Assembly: GCA_017469745.1 (NCBI GenBank)
Contig: JAFUFS010000006.1
Location: 38,627 to 102,626 of the forward strand
DNA: 64,000 nucleotides
From: Bacteroidales bacterium
GTDB lineage: Bacteria > Bacteroidota > Bacteroidia > Bacteroidales > UBA932
Reading direction: 5' to 3'
The notes below the pieces were generated by a model. That model saw only the letters and a program-made list of their open reading frames with translations, had not been told where the DNA came from and did no database searches. The stretch's first letter is position 1; every line of letters begins with the position of its first letter. Of the stretch, positions 33,892-43,518 are shown piece by piece. Position numbers and translations under genes: made by a program.

Positions 33892-35166
33892 CTATCTCAG
33901 GTACCCCTTGATGTTATCCTTGACGGTGGACCAGCGGTAATAGGGTCCTTCGACTGGCTCGAGGCCGCGGAGAAGGGTCTCTTTTTCGTTGAACAGGAAC
34001 TTGACCAGGACATCACCCTTCTTGTTGCGGTAGAATACCATTTGGAGATTAACGGCAAAGGGAACGTTGAAAGGTGCGAACCAGTTTGACCTGGCCTCTT
34101 CTGCTGTCATCCTGTCACCGACTCCTTCAAGACCAAGATAGGAGACGAGAGCCAGGGCGGGATAGTCATGTCCGAAACGGAGGTCTGCGGCCAGTTTGCC
34201 ATTGGCGATAGCCTCGTCGGCCTTGGTCACAATGTCATTCACCAGGGGCTCGGAAAGCGGCATGCGAAGGTGACCTAGTTCCTTGGAGTTGCACTGGCCG
34301 AGATAAAGGTAGATGTTGGAAAGCTCGAACCATTTGTAGATCGCGTCAAAAGGCAGGAAACGGAGAATAGGTCTCATCTCGAAAGCATCCGTGACGACTC
34401 CTGCCTCGAAGATGTACCTCTCGAACCTCTCGACATTCTTAACATGTTTCTTTGCAGCGACAGGATCGTTGAAAAGGAGGTTCATGACCTGCACTGTGTC
34501 AGGACGGTAGGTGGCGTCAATGGAATCCCTGATCCTGCGGACTTCCTTCCAGACTTCTTCTGTAGGATCGTTGCTGATGTATTTCTGGTAGGTCTCGCCG
34601 CAGTCCCAGCTGATGTCCATTTTCGGATCCAGGGCTTTAAGGTTGCCAGTGAATGCCGTCATGCTGACGATGCAGCGTGGAACTATGCTGGAAATGGCAC
34701 GGACAGAAGTACCTTTTCTTTTGAATACCTTCTTGAAACGGGCATACATCCTGCCTGCTATCTTGGAGTGTTCTTCGCAGCCCATCCGTGTCAGGCGGCC
34801 GTTCATCCCGTTATGGGTGGCGTTGACCTGGATCACTTCATTAAGGAGCGAGTCACCTGAAGCCGTCAGCAGACCGTCTTCCTTAGCAGCCTTCAAGATG
34901 TCAATCAAGGCATTGTACTGAGCCTCTCCCCAGTTCGAACGGGCCCCATGACGACCGTAGTGGCTGATGTAGAAAGGCTTGTAACCCTTCGGAGCCTTTG
35001 TGTCATGAATAGGATTCCATTCGTAGCAATGGGTGTTGTTTCCCGCTCTGGCGATGTTCTCTTTCAAGAGCCTTGCGAACTCCGGATTCTGGAACTGACT
35101 GCCAGATTCTTGACCATAAACCAAGACCGACACCAAGAGGGCAAAAATGATTATCGAACGCTTCAT
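33892..35166 (-). CDS. Secreted histidine acid phosphatase family protein
   Basis: This 424-residue exported phosphatase is of the clade-2 histidine phosphatase family (acid phosphatase/phytase type). The signal peptide ends at VYGQ. The catalytic motif is SHYGRHGARS (Arg72, His73, Arg76); the histidine forms the phospho-enzyme. The C-terminal proton-donor region reads RFGHDYPALAL, where HD takes the place of HAE. The substrate may be phytate, other inositol phosphates or general phosphomonoesters. It has its own promoter (TATTTTTG at 35189-35196). Confidence 0.88.
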   Translation of the reverse strand: MKRSIIIFALLVSVLVYGQESGSQFQNPEFARLLKENIARAGNNTHCYEWNPIHDTKAPKGYKPFYISHYGRHGARSNWGEAQYNALIDILKAAKEDGLLTASGDSLLNEVIQVNATHNGMNGRLTRMGCEEHSKIAGRMYARFKKVFKRKGTSVRAISSIVPRCIVSMTAFTGNLKALDPKMDISWDCGETYQKYISNDPTEEVWKEVRRIRDSIDATYRPDTVQVMNLLFNDPVAAKKHVKNVERFERYIFEAGVVTDAFEMRPILRFLPFDAIYKWFELSNIYLYLGQCNSKELGHLRMPLSEPLVNDIVTKADEAIANGKLAADLRFGHDYPALALVSYLGLEGVGDRMTAEEARSNWFAPFNVPFAVNLQMVFYRNKKGDVLVKFLFNEKETLLRGLEPVEGPYYRWSTVKDNIKGYLR

Positions 35167-35188
35167 CTGTTAGTATTTTTAAGAAAGA

Positions 35189-35196
35189 CAAAAATA
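35189..35196 (-). promoter_or_regulatory. -7 promoter box for the phosphatase gene
   Basis: Reverse-strand TATTTTTG lies 22 bases before the phosphatase ATG. Confidence 0.55.
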
Positions 35197-35243
35197 ATCA
35201 AATAGCCCGTTATTTACAATACGCTCATTATCAGATAAATATA

Positions 35244-35276
35244 AAAAACGCATAGACTAATTGCCCATGCGGTTTT
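35244..35276. terminator. Imperfect hairpin related to the one at 20077-20113
   Basis: AAAACGCATAGAC...GCCCATGCGGTTTT forms a stem with mismatches. Its left half is identical for 13 bases to the hairpin between aroC and trpB. Here it lies between two divergent genes, so a terminator role for either is unclear; a dispersed repeat is the other reading. Confidence 0.4.
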
Positions 35277-35333
35277 AGCAAGTGCTTGACTATCTGCATA
35301 TTCCGAAAAACGAAATAATTGCACAAAAAACGA

Positions 35334-35341
35334 TACCTTTG
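35334..35341 (+). promoter_or_regulatory. -7 promoter box for queH
   Basis: TACCTTTG lies seven bases before the ATG at 35349. It shows that a TTG start at 35319 would be upstream of transcription, so 35349 is the real start and the leader is very short or absent. Confidence 0.65.
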
Positions 35342-35348
35342 TAAGACG

Positions 35349-35993
35349 ATGAATACTCATTTCGAAGGATGCAGTTTCAGGCCGGAGCTTCCGGAGGGGT
35401 GTGATCTGAAAAAGGACCGCATCCTGCTTCATTGCTGCTGCGGACCGTGTTCGACTGCCATCCTGGAATGGATGGTCGAAGAAGGCCTCCGCCCGGGCCT
35501 GTTCTTCAGCAACTCGAACATCGTCCCTTTTGATGAATATGTCAAACGCCGTGACGAACTGGCCCGCTACGCTGCTTCCTTCGGCTTGGAGGTCACAGAT
35601 GATGAATATGACCACAGCGCCTGGCTGGAGTTTGTCAGGTCACGCTGCAGATCGGCTGAAGTACTGGCCGGCCCGGAACGCGGCCCGCGCTGCGTAGCCT
35701 GCTTCGAATTCCGCCTCAGGCGCGCTGCAGAGTACGCCGCAACAAATGGTTACAGTATTCTGACCACAACCCTCGCATCCTCCCGCTGGAAGGTTCTCTC
35801 ACAGGTTGACGACGCCGGACGACGTGCCGTCCTAGCGTTTCAGGGAGAAAAACAAGATGAGCAAAAGCTGATCTGGTGGCCGCAGAACTGGCGCAAGGGC
35901 GGACTTCAAGAGCGCAGGAACTTCCTTATCAAGTCCTGCGCCCTCTACAACCAAACCTGGTGCGGCTGTGAATTCAGTCAAAGAAATCTTTAA
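35349..35993 (+). CDS. queH: Epoxyqueuosine reductase QueH
   Basis: This 214-residue enzyme reduces epoxyqueuosine to queuosine in tRNA, the cobalamin-independent replacement of QueG (DUF208 family). Cysteine motifs are LLHCCCGPC (Cys29-Cys34), CVACFEFRL near residue 117, and the C-terminal cysteines in SCALYNQTWCGC. These would hold an Fe-S cluster and second metal. The TTTLASSRWK segment is conserved. The start is fixed by the promoter box just upstream. The 3' end overlaps the convergent secreted-protein gene by four bases. Confidence 0.92.
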   Translation: MNTHFEGCSFRPELPEGCDLKKDRILLHCCCGPCSTAILEWMVEEGLRPGLFFSNSNIVPFDEYVKRRDELARYAASFGLEVTDDEYDHSAWLEFVRSRCRSAEVLAGPERGPRCVACFEFRLRRAAEYAATNGYSILTTTLASSRWKVLSQVDDAGRRAVLAFQGEKQDEQKLIWWPQNWRKGGLQERRNFLIKSCALYNQTWCGCEFSQRNL

Positions 35994-38032
35994 ACCTCTT
36001 CTCCGGCCTCGGCGAAGCGGGCGGCGGCGTTGAGGAAGTGGGTGGTGATCCAGAAGACGGTCCAGTGCTCCGAATAGCCTCCGCGAAGCTTGTGGACGTT
36101 GGACATGTCCCCCTGCTGCGCGAAATTGGTGTGCTGCAGCTGCTCTCCCTGGCTCCCGTAGGAATCAGTCAGCTGGAAGCAGGTACGGAACATGACCTTG
36201 GAAAGGTTCACGAGCCTTTCGTCGCCCAGATAACGCCCCATCTTGCACACCTCCGGTGCGAACAAAACCCCGTAGACATCTATGTGCTGGTTCTGGGCCG
36301 AAACCACAGTCCACCCGGTAGTCTTGAAATTGTGGTCAGCCATCCTTCCAGCGGGAAGCGGAATGTCCCAGACCACGACATAGCTCAGGCACACGTCCAT
36401 CGCATGCTTAGCCCAATCGAGATACTTCTTGTCTGCGAATCTCTCATAGCACTCAAGGAAGCCCTGGAACGCAGCCCAAGCCCCTTCCTTATCCTCGCAT
36501 GTAGCATCCAACGTACCTCCCCAATAACAACCGTCCATCTCCAGATGGCGCGAAGCGAACTCCCCTGCCGCCTTCTCAGCGGCCTGACGGTAGCGTTTCA
36601 CACCGAACAGATCGGACGCAATGGCAAGCGGAGCGATGAAGAATCCTTCAGCCGTGGATTTAGGGTTCCACTCCTTTGAAAGGATCCTGGCCGCAACCCC
36701 GTCACAAGCCTTGCGGAGGAACTTCTCCCATTTCGAAGTATCATATTCCTTGGACTTCCTGGCGGTCTCGATGGCCTTGGCGAAATTGTACATCGCCTGG
36801 CCGCAGGAGACGGGATCCCCCTGGTCCCACTCGCCTGTGAAGAAGTTGTAGCGGACCGCGAAAAGCCCGTCCTCCAGGAACTTGCATCCCGTCAGGAAAT
36901 CAAGGCTCCTCTGCACCTTGTCATGAATCGAAGGATCTCCGAGCCGGCCTGAAAGAACCTGCAAGGCATAGCCCGGCGAATCCGCCTGGCCGCACCAACC
37001 CATCACGATGTCCTTCCTGGAATATCTCGAATCGTACATGTCGAAACCGGCCGCCGCATCGTTCTCCATCCAGCGGGACAGGGCGAAACGGTATTTGGTG
37101 TCCACTATCTCCTTGAAGGTCGGGAACCTCTGCGCATCGTAAGGCTTATAAAGGTCAAGGGAGGTGTAGACCGGCCTCTGGAAGCCAGTCCCCTTACGCT
37201 CTATCGCATAAAGATCGACAAGATATTCCTTTTCAATCACCCTGCCGGGCTCAAGATCGATGTAGGTGTCGGAATAGCGCATGTACTCGCGCTGACGCGC
37301 CTTGGCGACGCTCCTGTGCCCGTTGTAGCCGATCGGGCCAGAATACATCACTATCTCGGTGCAGCCTTCCCTGGCCTCGGCTCCAAGCGACCACCACTGG
37401 TCGTCGAGCACGGCCCCGCGGACCGGAGACGGTGTTGTGTGCACTGCCACGGCACGAAGGGTCGAAGGATTCTCGAGCATCACGAACGGCATCGGATAAC
37501 GATGGTCCTCGAAGACCGCGAACTCTCCGGGAGATCCGGTCCATGTGGCTATCAGCTTAGGATTGACCGAAGCGCCGTTCTTGTTCCCGTAATAGACGAT
37601 TCCCGGAGCGAAGAGCGACAGACCGTCCCCTTTTTCCTGAAGACGCACCGAAAGAGTGACGTTGCGAAGCGTGTCCTTTCCCGTCCATTCGAACCTCCTA
37701 ATGCAACGCACCAGGCCGTCCTCGGTCTGTGAATATGAATCCGTGAGTTCAAGGTCCCCTTGGGAGAAGGACGCAATCCCCTTCAGGACCGTCCATGCGC
37801 CCGTCTTCTCGACCTTGGAAGCCTTTACGTGGGTCCAGTCGGTCATCCAATCGTCCTTCAAACCGGTCGCAACCGACCAAAGGCCTTCGGCGGGAGTGCG
37901 AAGGACATCCTTCCCGTCTGTGAAAACCACTCCACCGTCTTCAACCGAGAATCTCGTCTGGGCATAAGAATCCCATGTTGACGACACCGATACCATCAGC
38001 ACCGCCAACGATGCAAGCAACCAATTTCTCAC
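35990..38032 (-). CDS. Secreted six-hairpin-type protein, possible glycan-active enzyme
   Basis: The roughly 680-residue exported protein probably starts at GTG 38032, 10 bases after the preceding stop. Its signal peptide is RNWLLASLAVLMVSVSSTWDSYAQ. A beta-sandwich region (residues about 30-290) is followed by an aromatic-rich helical half with repeated motifs such as GWCGQADSPGYALQVL, FFIAPLAIASDLFG and GAWAAFQGFLECYERF. These resemble alpha/alpha six-hairpin glycosidases or polysaccharide lyases. No catalytic pair can be assigned. The reading frame continues upstream to 38176 but overlaps the small membrane gene. Confidence 0.6.
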   Translation of the reverse strand: MRNWLLASLAVLMVSVSSTWDSYAQTRFSVEDGGVVFTDGKDVLRTPAEGLWSVATGLKDDWMTDWTHVKASKVEKTGAWTVLKGIASFSQGDLELTDSYSQTEDGLVRCIRRFEWTGKDTLRNVTLSVRLQEKGDGLSLFAPGIVYYGNKNGASVNPKLIATWTGSPGEFAVFEDHRYPMPFVMLENPSTLRAVAVHTTPSPVRGAVLDDQWWSLGAEAREGCTEIVMYSGPIGYNGHRSVAKARQREYMRYSDTYIDLEPGRVIEKEYLVDLYAIERKGTGFQRPVYTSLDLYKPYDAQRFPTFKEIVDTKYRFALSRWMENDAAAGFDMYDSRYSRKDIVMGWCGQADSPGYALQVLSGRLGDPSIHDKVQRSLDFLTGCKFLEDGLFAVRYNFFTGEWDQGDPVSCGQAMYNFAKAIETARKSKEYDTSKWEKFLRKACDGVAARILSKEWNPKSTAEGFFIAPLAIASDLFGVKRYRQAAEKAAGEFASRHLEMDGCYWGGTLDATCEDKEGAWAAFQGFLECYERFADKKYLDWAKHAMDVCLSYVVVWDIPLPAGRMADHNFKTTGWTVVSAQNQHIDVYGVLFAPEVCKMGRYLGDERLVNLSKVMFRTCFQLTDSYGSQGEQLQHTNFAQQGDMSNVHKLRGGYSEHWTVFWITTHFLNAAARFAEAGEEV

Positions 38033-38042
38033 CTTTTCCGGA

Positions 38043-38228
38043 TTATTTAAACCACTCGGTAACGTGGTTCTTCGCCCACAGGAAATAGACAGCGAGACCG
38101 ATCCAGCTGGTGATGAGAACGAGCACTGAGCAGATGATCTTTCCGACGATGGACATGGGTTTCTTGAAGATGTCAAGCACTGCCAGAACGGACAGGACGA
38201 TACCGATGATGTAGACTATTGATGCCAT
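38043..38228 (-). CDS. Small PLDc_N-like membrane protein
   Basis: The 61-residue protein has two membrane spans (IVYIIGIVLSVLAVLDIF and IICSVLVLITSWIGLAVYFLWA). It resembles the short proteins that consist only of the cardiolipin-synthase N-terminal (PLDc_N) domain. They carry no catalytic site; the role is unknown. It lies 10 bases ahead of the secreted protein gene. Confidence 0.7.
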   Translation of the reverse strand: MASIVYIIGIVLSVLAVLDIFKKPMSIVGKIICSVLVLITSWIGLAVYFLWAKNHVTEWFK

Positions 38229-38297
38229 AATGTGATTGAATTTCCTACAAGATAAGTATTATTTTCCGATCTTTGTACTACCAAATCCCTCTATCAA

Positions 38298-40856
38298 ATG
38301 AAAAAGTCCTTGTTAGTCCTGATGACCCTTCTCTGCCTTGCAGCATGCAAGCAGGAGAAGGTGAAAAAAGCCGTCTACATCATCATTGACGGAGTTCCGG
38401 CCGACATGGTGGAAAGGCTGAACCTGCCTGCGATAAACGAAATTTCCAGCCTCGGGGCCTATGGAAGAAGCTACGTCGGAGGCACTGTCGGACGCTACGA
38501 CCAGACGCCTACCATCTCGGCAGTCGGCTACACCGACCTGCTCACTTCCACCTGGGTCAACAAGCACAATGTCCCCGGCAACAGCAACCTCGAGCCCAAC
38601 TACAACTACTGGACTCTCTTTAGGATCGCAAAAGAACAGAAAAAGGATTTCAAGACAGGAATATTTTCCAGTTGGATCGACAACAGGACAGTGCTGATCG
38701 GAGAAGGAAAGCCGGAGACCGGCAACCTGAAGATAGACTACGTCTGCGACGGGTACGAACTCGACACGGTAGCCTTCCCTCACAAGAAATACGACCTCCA
38801 TATCCTCGACATCGATGAGCATGTCTCGAAGGAGGCGGCCAAATGCATCAAGGAGAATGCTCCGGATCTCAGCTGGGTCTATCTCTGGTACACCGACGAC
38901 GCAGGCCACACCTTCGGCAACGGGGAGACCTTCGACGAGGCAGTAAGAAGGGCTGACCAGCAGATTGAAAGGGTCTGGGAGGCCGTCAAATACCGCGAGA
39001 AGAATTTCAATGAGGACTGGATGATCGTGGTGACTACAGACCATGGCCGGGACTTCATGGGCTATGGCCACGGCAAACAGTCGGAGAGGGAAAGGGTCAC
39101 ATGGGTGGCCACCAACAAGAAAGTCAACGAAAGGATGAAGAGCGGCAAGTCGGCAATCACCGACATCGCTCCCTCGATAAGCCGCTTCATGGGCTTCGAA
39201 ATCCCAAGGGACATTCTCTGGGAACAGGACGGAATGCCATTCATCGGCAAGGTGGACATCATGGAGATGGACATACTCCCGTACGACAATTTTGTCGACC
39301 TGAAATGGGAATGCATCGATTCCAAGGCCACGGTTAATGTCTGGGCGGCAGCCAGCAACAATTTCAAGGAAGGCGGCAGGGACGAGTGGATCAATGTAGG
39401 ATCTACTCCTGCAGGCAAGGAGACCTTCAGGGTGGATCTCAAGAGCCTTCCCGAGTCAAAATTCTACAAGTTCGTACTCGAAACGCCCAACAACCACCTG
39501 AACCGCTGGTATTCGGTCACAAAAGAAAAATACACCAATTTCAAGCTTCCAGTAGCAACTCCGTCTCTGACAGGGTGGGCAGATGACGTGAAGGCAGGAC
39601 TTGACGATTTTATTTCAACTTACGGAAGTTCCGGCAGCAAGCCTGGGAAAAAGCCCTATGCCGTATTTGACTTCGACAACACCACCAGCATATTCGACAT
39701 CCAGTACCAGATGGTTCCCTTCCAGCCCATGATGATGGCTTTTGCGATAGAACCGCAAGAGATGCGTACCCTGCTGATGGAAGACCTGACCAAGCCGGAC
39801 GCATATTCAGAACTGATTGAGGACATCTGCTGGGACTACAAGTCCCTTTGGAGCAAGTTCGGGCCCTTCTCTGCTTCCGGCATGGCCCCTTCGGACACAG
39901 CCGCCCTTCACAAGGATCCGGAGTGGCTGGACTTCGCGACCAAGATGTACAACATGTACAACCTGGTCTACGAAGTGGAACCGAACGATGTCTGCATCTA
40001 CTGGCTCACTTCCTGGTTCCACGGGATGAGCGATGATGAAATCTATGCCCTTTCAAAGGCTTCCCATGAGGCTTTCAAGGACGTTGAAACCTCCATCGTG
40101 AACTGGGGTGGCGAGAGGCCTTGTTCCTGGACCAGCGGAATCTCCGTGACAGAGGAGTTGAAGGATCTATGGAAGTCTTTGAAGGATAATGGAATAGACA
40201 TTTGGGTCTGCTCCGGATCGCAGCTTGAACAGGTCAGGGCGGCGGTCGACGTGTTCGGCCTGCACGACTTCTGCACGGGAATCCTGGCTGTTCCGACCAA
40301 ATACGATTCCTCAACAGCAGGCTATCTGGCCCTCCCGGGCGGGCAATGGAAGAGAGACTCTCTCGAAACCGGAAGCTACACCTGGTGCGAAGGAAAAGTG
40401 ACCGCCATCAACAACGCCCTCGTCCCACGCTACGGCCACGGGCCTGACGCCGGATTCATGGACAGCAGCGGAGACTTCCATTTCTGCACTGAATATTCCT
40501 CACTCAAGCTGGTCGTCTGCTTCAACACGGCCGACAAGGCCCCTACCGACGGAGCCGGACTCGTTGCGGAAACCGCTCTCTACGAAAGGGATGCTCTTGG
40601 TTATGATCTTAAGAAAGCCAACAAGGCCGGGGACACCTTCTATCTTCTTCAAGGCAGGAACGAGAACGGCATGAGGAGCCTCAACGCGTCAAATGCCACC
40701 ATTAAGTACGGCTCAAGGAATCAGATCCTGTTCAAGGGAGAGGAGAACCAGGCCTTCCTCGACAAGTTGAAGTCGGAAAAGCCTACCGTCAAGGCAATCT
40801 TCGACACTTACGCTCTTGGAAGCATCGCTGGCTTCACTGGCTACCACTCACGCTAG
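38298..40856 (+). CDS. Lipoprotein fusing a type I phosphodiesterase and a HAD phosphatase
   Basis: This 852-residue surface or periplasmic lipoprotein has lipobox CLAAC (Cys17). Residues 20-330 are an alkaline-phosphatase-superfamily phosphodiesterase/pyrophosphatase domain: metal ligand in IIIDGVP (Asp31), nucleophile region DQTPTISAVGYTD (Thr72), then YTDDAGHTFG and VVTTDHGRDFMGYGHG. A linker with a beta-sandwich segment (residues 330-430) follows. Residues 450-852 are a HAD-superfamily domain with motif I FDFDNTT (Asp458, Asp460), motif II WVCSGSQ, and a late acidic GFMDSSGD motif. The two folds are unrelated, and both look complete. A GATCTTTG near-consensus box lies 22 bases upstream. 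Confidence 0.85.
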   Translation: MKKSLLVLMTLLCLAACKQEKVKKAVYIIIDGVPADMVERLNLPAINEISSLGAYGRSYVGGTVGRYDQTPTISAVGYTDLLTSTWVNKHNVPGNSNLEPNYNYWTLFRIAKEQKKDFKTGIFSSWIDNRTVLIGEGKPETGNLKIDYVCDGYELDTVAFPHKKYDLHILDIDEHVSKEAAKCIKENAPDLSWVYLWYTDDAGHTFGNGETFDEAVRRADQQIERVWEAVKYREKNFNEDWMIVVTTDHGRDFMGYGHGKQSERERVTWVATNKKVNERMKSGKSAITDIAPSISRFMGFEIPRDILWEQDGMPFIGKVDIMEMDILPYDNFVDLKWECIDSKATVNVWAAASNNFKEGGRDEWINVGSTPAGKETFRVDLKSLPESKFYKFVLETPNNHLNRWYSVTKEKYTNFKLPVATPSLTGWADDVKAGLDDFISTYGSSGSKPGKKPYAVFDFDNTTSIFDIQYQMVPFQPMMMAFAIEPQEMRTLLMEDLTKPDAYSELIEDICWDYKSLWSKFGPFSASGMAPSDTAALHKDPEWLDFATKMYNMYNLVYEVEPNDVCIYWLTSWFHGMSDDEIYALSKASHEAFKDVETSIVNWGGERPCSWTSGISVTEELKDLWKSLKDNGIDIWVCSGSQLEQVRAAVDVFGLHDFCTGILAVPTKYDSSTAGYLALPGGQWKRDSLETGSYTWCEGKVTAINNALVPRYGHGPDAGFMDSSGDFHFCTEYSSLKLVVCFNTADKAPTDGAGLVAETALYERDALGYDLKKANKAGDTFYLLQGRNENGMRSLNASNATIKYGSRNQILFKGEENQAFLDKLKSEKPTVKAIFDTYALGSIAGFTGYHSR

Positions 40857-42214
40857 GCAAGCAGGCCGGAGATGAAGATGGCCGCTATCGTGAGCGGTGC
40901 GATGTACTTTATCAGGAAATAGATGAACGGGAACATCCTCGAATTAGCCTTGAGGGTGCCTCCGTTCGTGAGCTCGTCGCGGACTGCCGCCTTGTCCATC
41001 TTCCATCCTACGAATATGCTGAACATAAGGGCTCCGAGGGTCATCAGCCAGTTGGAACACAATCTGTCACAGAAATTGAAAATCGTGTTGCCCAGCAGCT
41101 TGACTCCGGACAGGGTGCCGAAAGAAAGGGAACAGAGAATTCCGAGAACCAGGGTAAGGAAGAATATCCCGGCCGTGGCCTTGGTCCTTGAAACACCTTT
41201 TTCTTCGACCATGTAAGCCACTCCGACCTCCATCATGGAGATTGACGAAGTAAGGGCTGCTACAAGGATGGTCAGGAAGAAGAGAATTGCCACGGCGGCA
41301 CTCAGGAACTGTCCGCCGGCTCCCATCTTAGCAAAGATGTAAGGAAGGGTCTCGAACACGAGGCCCGGACCGCTGCTGGGAGCTATGCCGGCCGCAAACA
41401 CCGCCGGCATGACTGCAAATCCTGCCAGGATTGCAAACAACATGTCGAAAAGAGCCGTCCCGGTTCCGGAGACCAGGATGTTCTCATCCTTGCTGACATA
41501 GGAGGAGTAGATGAGCATGGTTCCGACTCCTAATGACAGGGAGAAGAAACTTTGTCCCAGGGCGGCAGAAAAAGCGTCAGATGACAATTTTGAAAAGTCC
41601 GGTTTCACAAGGTACCGCACTCCGTCCATGGCTCCGGGCAGGGTCACCGAGTACACGGCGATGACCACTATCAGCACGAAAAGAACCGGCATGGAGATCT
41701 TGCTGAACTTCTCGATCCCTTTCTTGACTCCGGAAAAGATGATCAGAGCCGTCAGGCCCAGGAACACCAGAAGGCAGGCCAGCGGGCCCCAGACGGAAGA
41801 CGAGAATGCCGCGAACATCCCTGTCACCTCCTCAACATTTTCAGGCTTGAACTGGAGGGCGCAAGCCTTGATAAGATAGGCGAAGGACCAGCCTCCAACA
41901 ACGCTGTAATACGACAGGATGATGAGAGGAGAGACAATGGTCAGCAGGCCCAGCCATTTCCAATGTGTACCTGGAGCCAGGGTGCTCATGGCCCCGAAGG
42001 TGTTCTGGTGGGTCCTGCGACCTATGATGGATTCCGAAAGCAGGATCGGAAGCGAGAGCAGGAAGCAGCAGACTATGTACACCAGGATGAAAGCCGCCCC
42101 GCCATATTCACCTACGATGAAGGGGAAGCGCCAGATGTTGCCAAGTCCTATCGCCGAGCCGGCCATCGCCATGATCACGGCCGCCCTGCTGCCAAAATTC
42201 TCCCGGTTTGTCAT
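40853..42214 (-). CDS. Sodium:neurotransmitter symporter family transporter
   Basis: This 453-residue secondary transporter is of the SNF family, LeuT-fold importers of amino acids driven by sodium. The first span has the hallmark AMAGSAIGLGNIWRFPF with the unwound sodium/substrate site. About 12 spans follow, including SYYSVVGGWSFAYL and the SLGVGTMLIYSSYVSKDENI segment. It is a diverged paralogue of the gene upstream, whose stop overlaps this start as ATGA. The substrate is unknown. Confidence 0.93.
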   Translation of the reverse strand: MTNRENFGSRAAVIMAMAGSAIGLGNIWRFPFIVGEYGGAAFILVYIVCCFLLSLPILLSESIIGRRTHQNTFGAMSTLAPGTHWKWLGLLTIVSPLIILSYYSVVGGWSFAYLIKACALQFKPENVEEVTGMFAAFSSSVWGPLACLLVFLGLTALIIFSGVKKGIEKFSKISMPVLFVLIVVIAVYSVTLPGAMDGVRYLVKPDFSKLSSDAFSAALGQSFFSLSLGVGTMLIYSSYVSKDENILVSGTGTALFDMLFAILAGFAVMPAVFAAGIAPSSGPGLVFETLPYIFAKMGAGGQFLSAAVAILFFLTILVAALTSSISMMEVGVAYMVEEKGVSRTKATAGIFFLTLVLGILCSLSFGTLSGVKLLGNTIFNFCDRLCSNWLMTLGALMFSIFVGWKMDKAAVRDELTNGGTLKANSRMFPFIYFLIKYIAPLTIAAIFISGLLA

Positions 42215-43500
42215 AACACTAGATTGGTGATGAAGATGGTGATAACTGTTATCGGTGCCACGTAACGGATCAGGAAGTAGAAGATACCGAAGACCTTACG
42301 GTTGATTGTGCCGTTGTTGGTCAGCTCATCCCGGACATCTTCTTTCTTCATCTTCCATCCCACGAAAAGGACGACTAAAAGGACTCCGGCGGTCAGCATG
42401 AAGTTGGAAGAGAAGGCATCCACCTTTCCGAACACATTGACTGAGAACACGCTTGCCAGGCCGAGCAGCCAAGTGACCGCAAAGACTACAAGGCAGGCCA
42501 CCGACCTCTTGAAATGCTGCTCCTCAACAAGGTAAGCCACTCCGACCTCGATCAGTGAGATGCTTGACGTCATGGCCGCCACGATCACGGAGAAGAAGAA
42601 CAGGGATGCCACGCAGGTAGCGATCCAAGGAGAAGAGGCTCCCATGCTGGAAAAGACATGGGGCAAGGTCTGGAAGACCAGGCCGGGGCCGCTGCTCGGG
42701 GCGATGCCGGCTGAAAAGACGGCCGGCATGATGGCAAATCCTGCCAGGACGGAAAAGACCAGGGCGGCAACAACGGTTCCGACTCCGGATGCGACCAGGT
42801 TCTCATCCTTATGGACGTACGAGGAATATGTGATTACTATTCCCATTCCAAGGGACATCGAATAGAAGCTCTGTCCCAGGGCAAAGGCGAAAGTCCTTCC
42901 CGTCAGCTTGGAGAAATCCGGTTTGATGAGGTAGTCCACACCCTTGTCCGCCCCCGGCATATTCAAGGAATAGATCATGATGAGCACGATCAGGACGAAG
43001 AGCAGGGGGATGGAGATCTTGTTGAACTTTTCTATTCCTCCCTTTATTCCGAAAGCCACGATGAGGCAGGAAAGGGCCAGGAATATGGTGTTGAACAGGA
43101 GCGGAGTCCATCCGGCAGGGCGGAACTCGCCGAAATCAAGGGACAGGGATTTGACGAAATACTCGATCGACCAGCCTCCCACGATGCTGTAGTACGAGAC
43201 GATGATCGTCGGGGTGATCACGCTCAGGTAGCCCAGGATCGTCCAGAAGCTTTTGGGAGCCAGCTTGTTCATGGCCCCGATTGCGTTGGCGTGGGTCCTG
43301 CGACCGACCAGGGCCTCAGACAGGAATATCGGGAAAGACAGGATGAACGAGCATAGGATGAACACCAGGATGAAGGCAGCTCCGCCGTATTCCCCAACCA
43401 TGTAGGGGAAGCGCCAGATGTTGCCAAGTCCGATAGCTGATCCGGCCATCGCCATGATCACTGCAGCACGGCTGCCGAAATGTTCTCTTTTTGCCGCCAT
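42211..43500 (-). CDS. Sodium:neurotransmitter symporter family transporter, second copy
   Basis: This 429-residue SNF transporter has the same signature (AMAGSAIGLGNIWRFPYM) and the same order of conserved loops (SYYSIVGGWSIEYF, SLGMGIVITYSSYVHKDENL). It is first in a two-gene run with its paralogue. Similar proteins in tandem suggest duplication followed by divergence in substrate range. A tandem repeat array lies directly upstream. Confidence 0.93.
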   Translation of the reverse strand: MAAKREHFGSRAAVIMAMAGSAIGLGNIWRFPYMVGEYGGAAFILVFILCSFILSFPIFLSEALVGRRTHANAIGAMNKLAPKSFWTILGYLSVITPTIIVSYYSIVGGWSIEYFVKSLSLDFGEFRPAGWTPLLFNTIFLALSCLIVAFGIKGGIEKFNKISIPLLFVLIVLIMIYSLNMPGADKGVDYLIKPDFSKLTGRTFAFALGQSFYSMSLGMGIVITYSSYVHKDENLVASGVGTVVAALVFSVLAGFAIMPAVFSAGIAPSSGPGLVFQTLPHVFSSMGASSPWIATCVASLFFFSVIVAAMTSSISLIEVGVAYLVEEQHFKRSVACLVVFAVTWLLGLASVFSVNVFGKVDAFSSNFMLTAGVLLVVLFVGWKMKKEDVRDELTNNGTINRKVFGIFYFLIRYVAPITVITIFITNLVL

Positions 43501-43518
43501 TTGTTCAGTTCATTAAAA

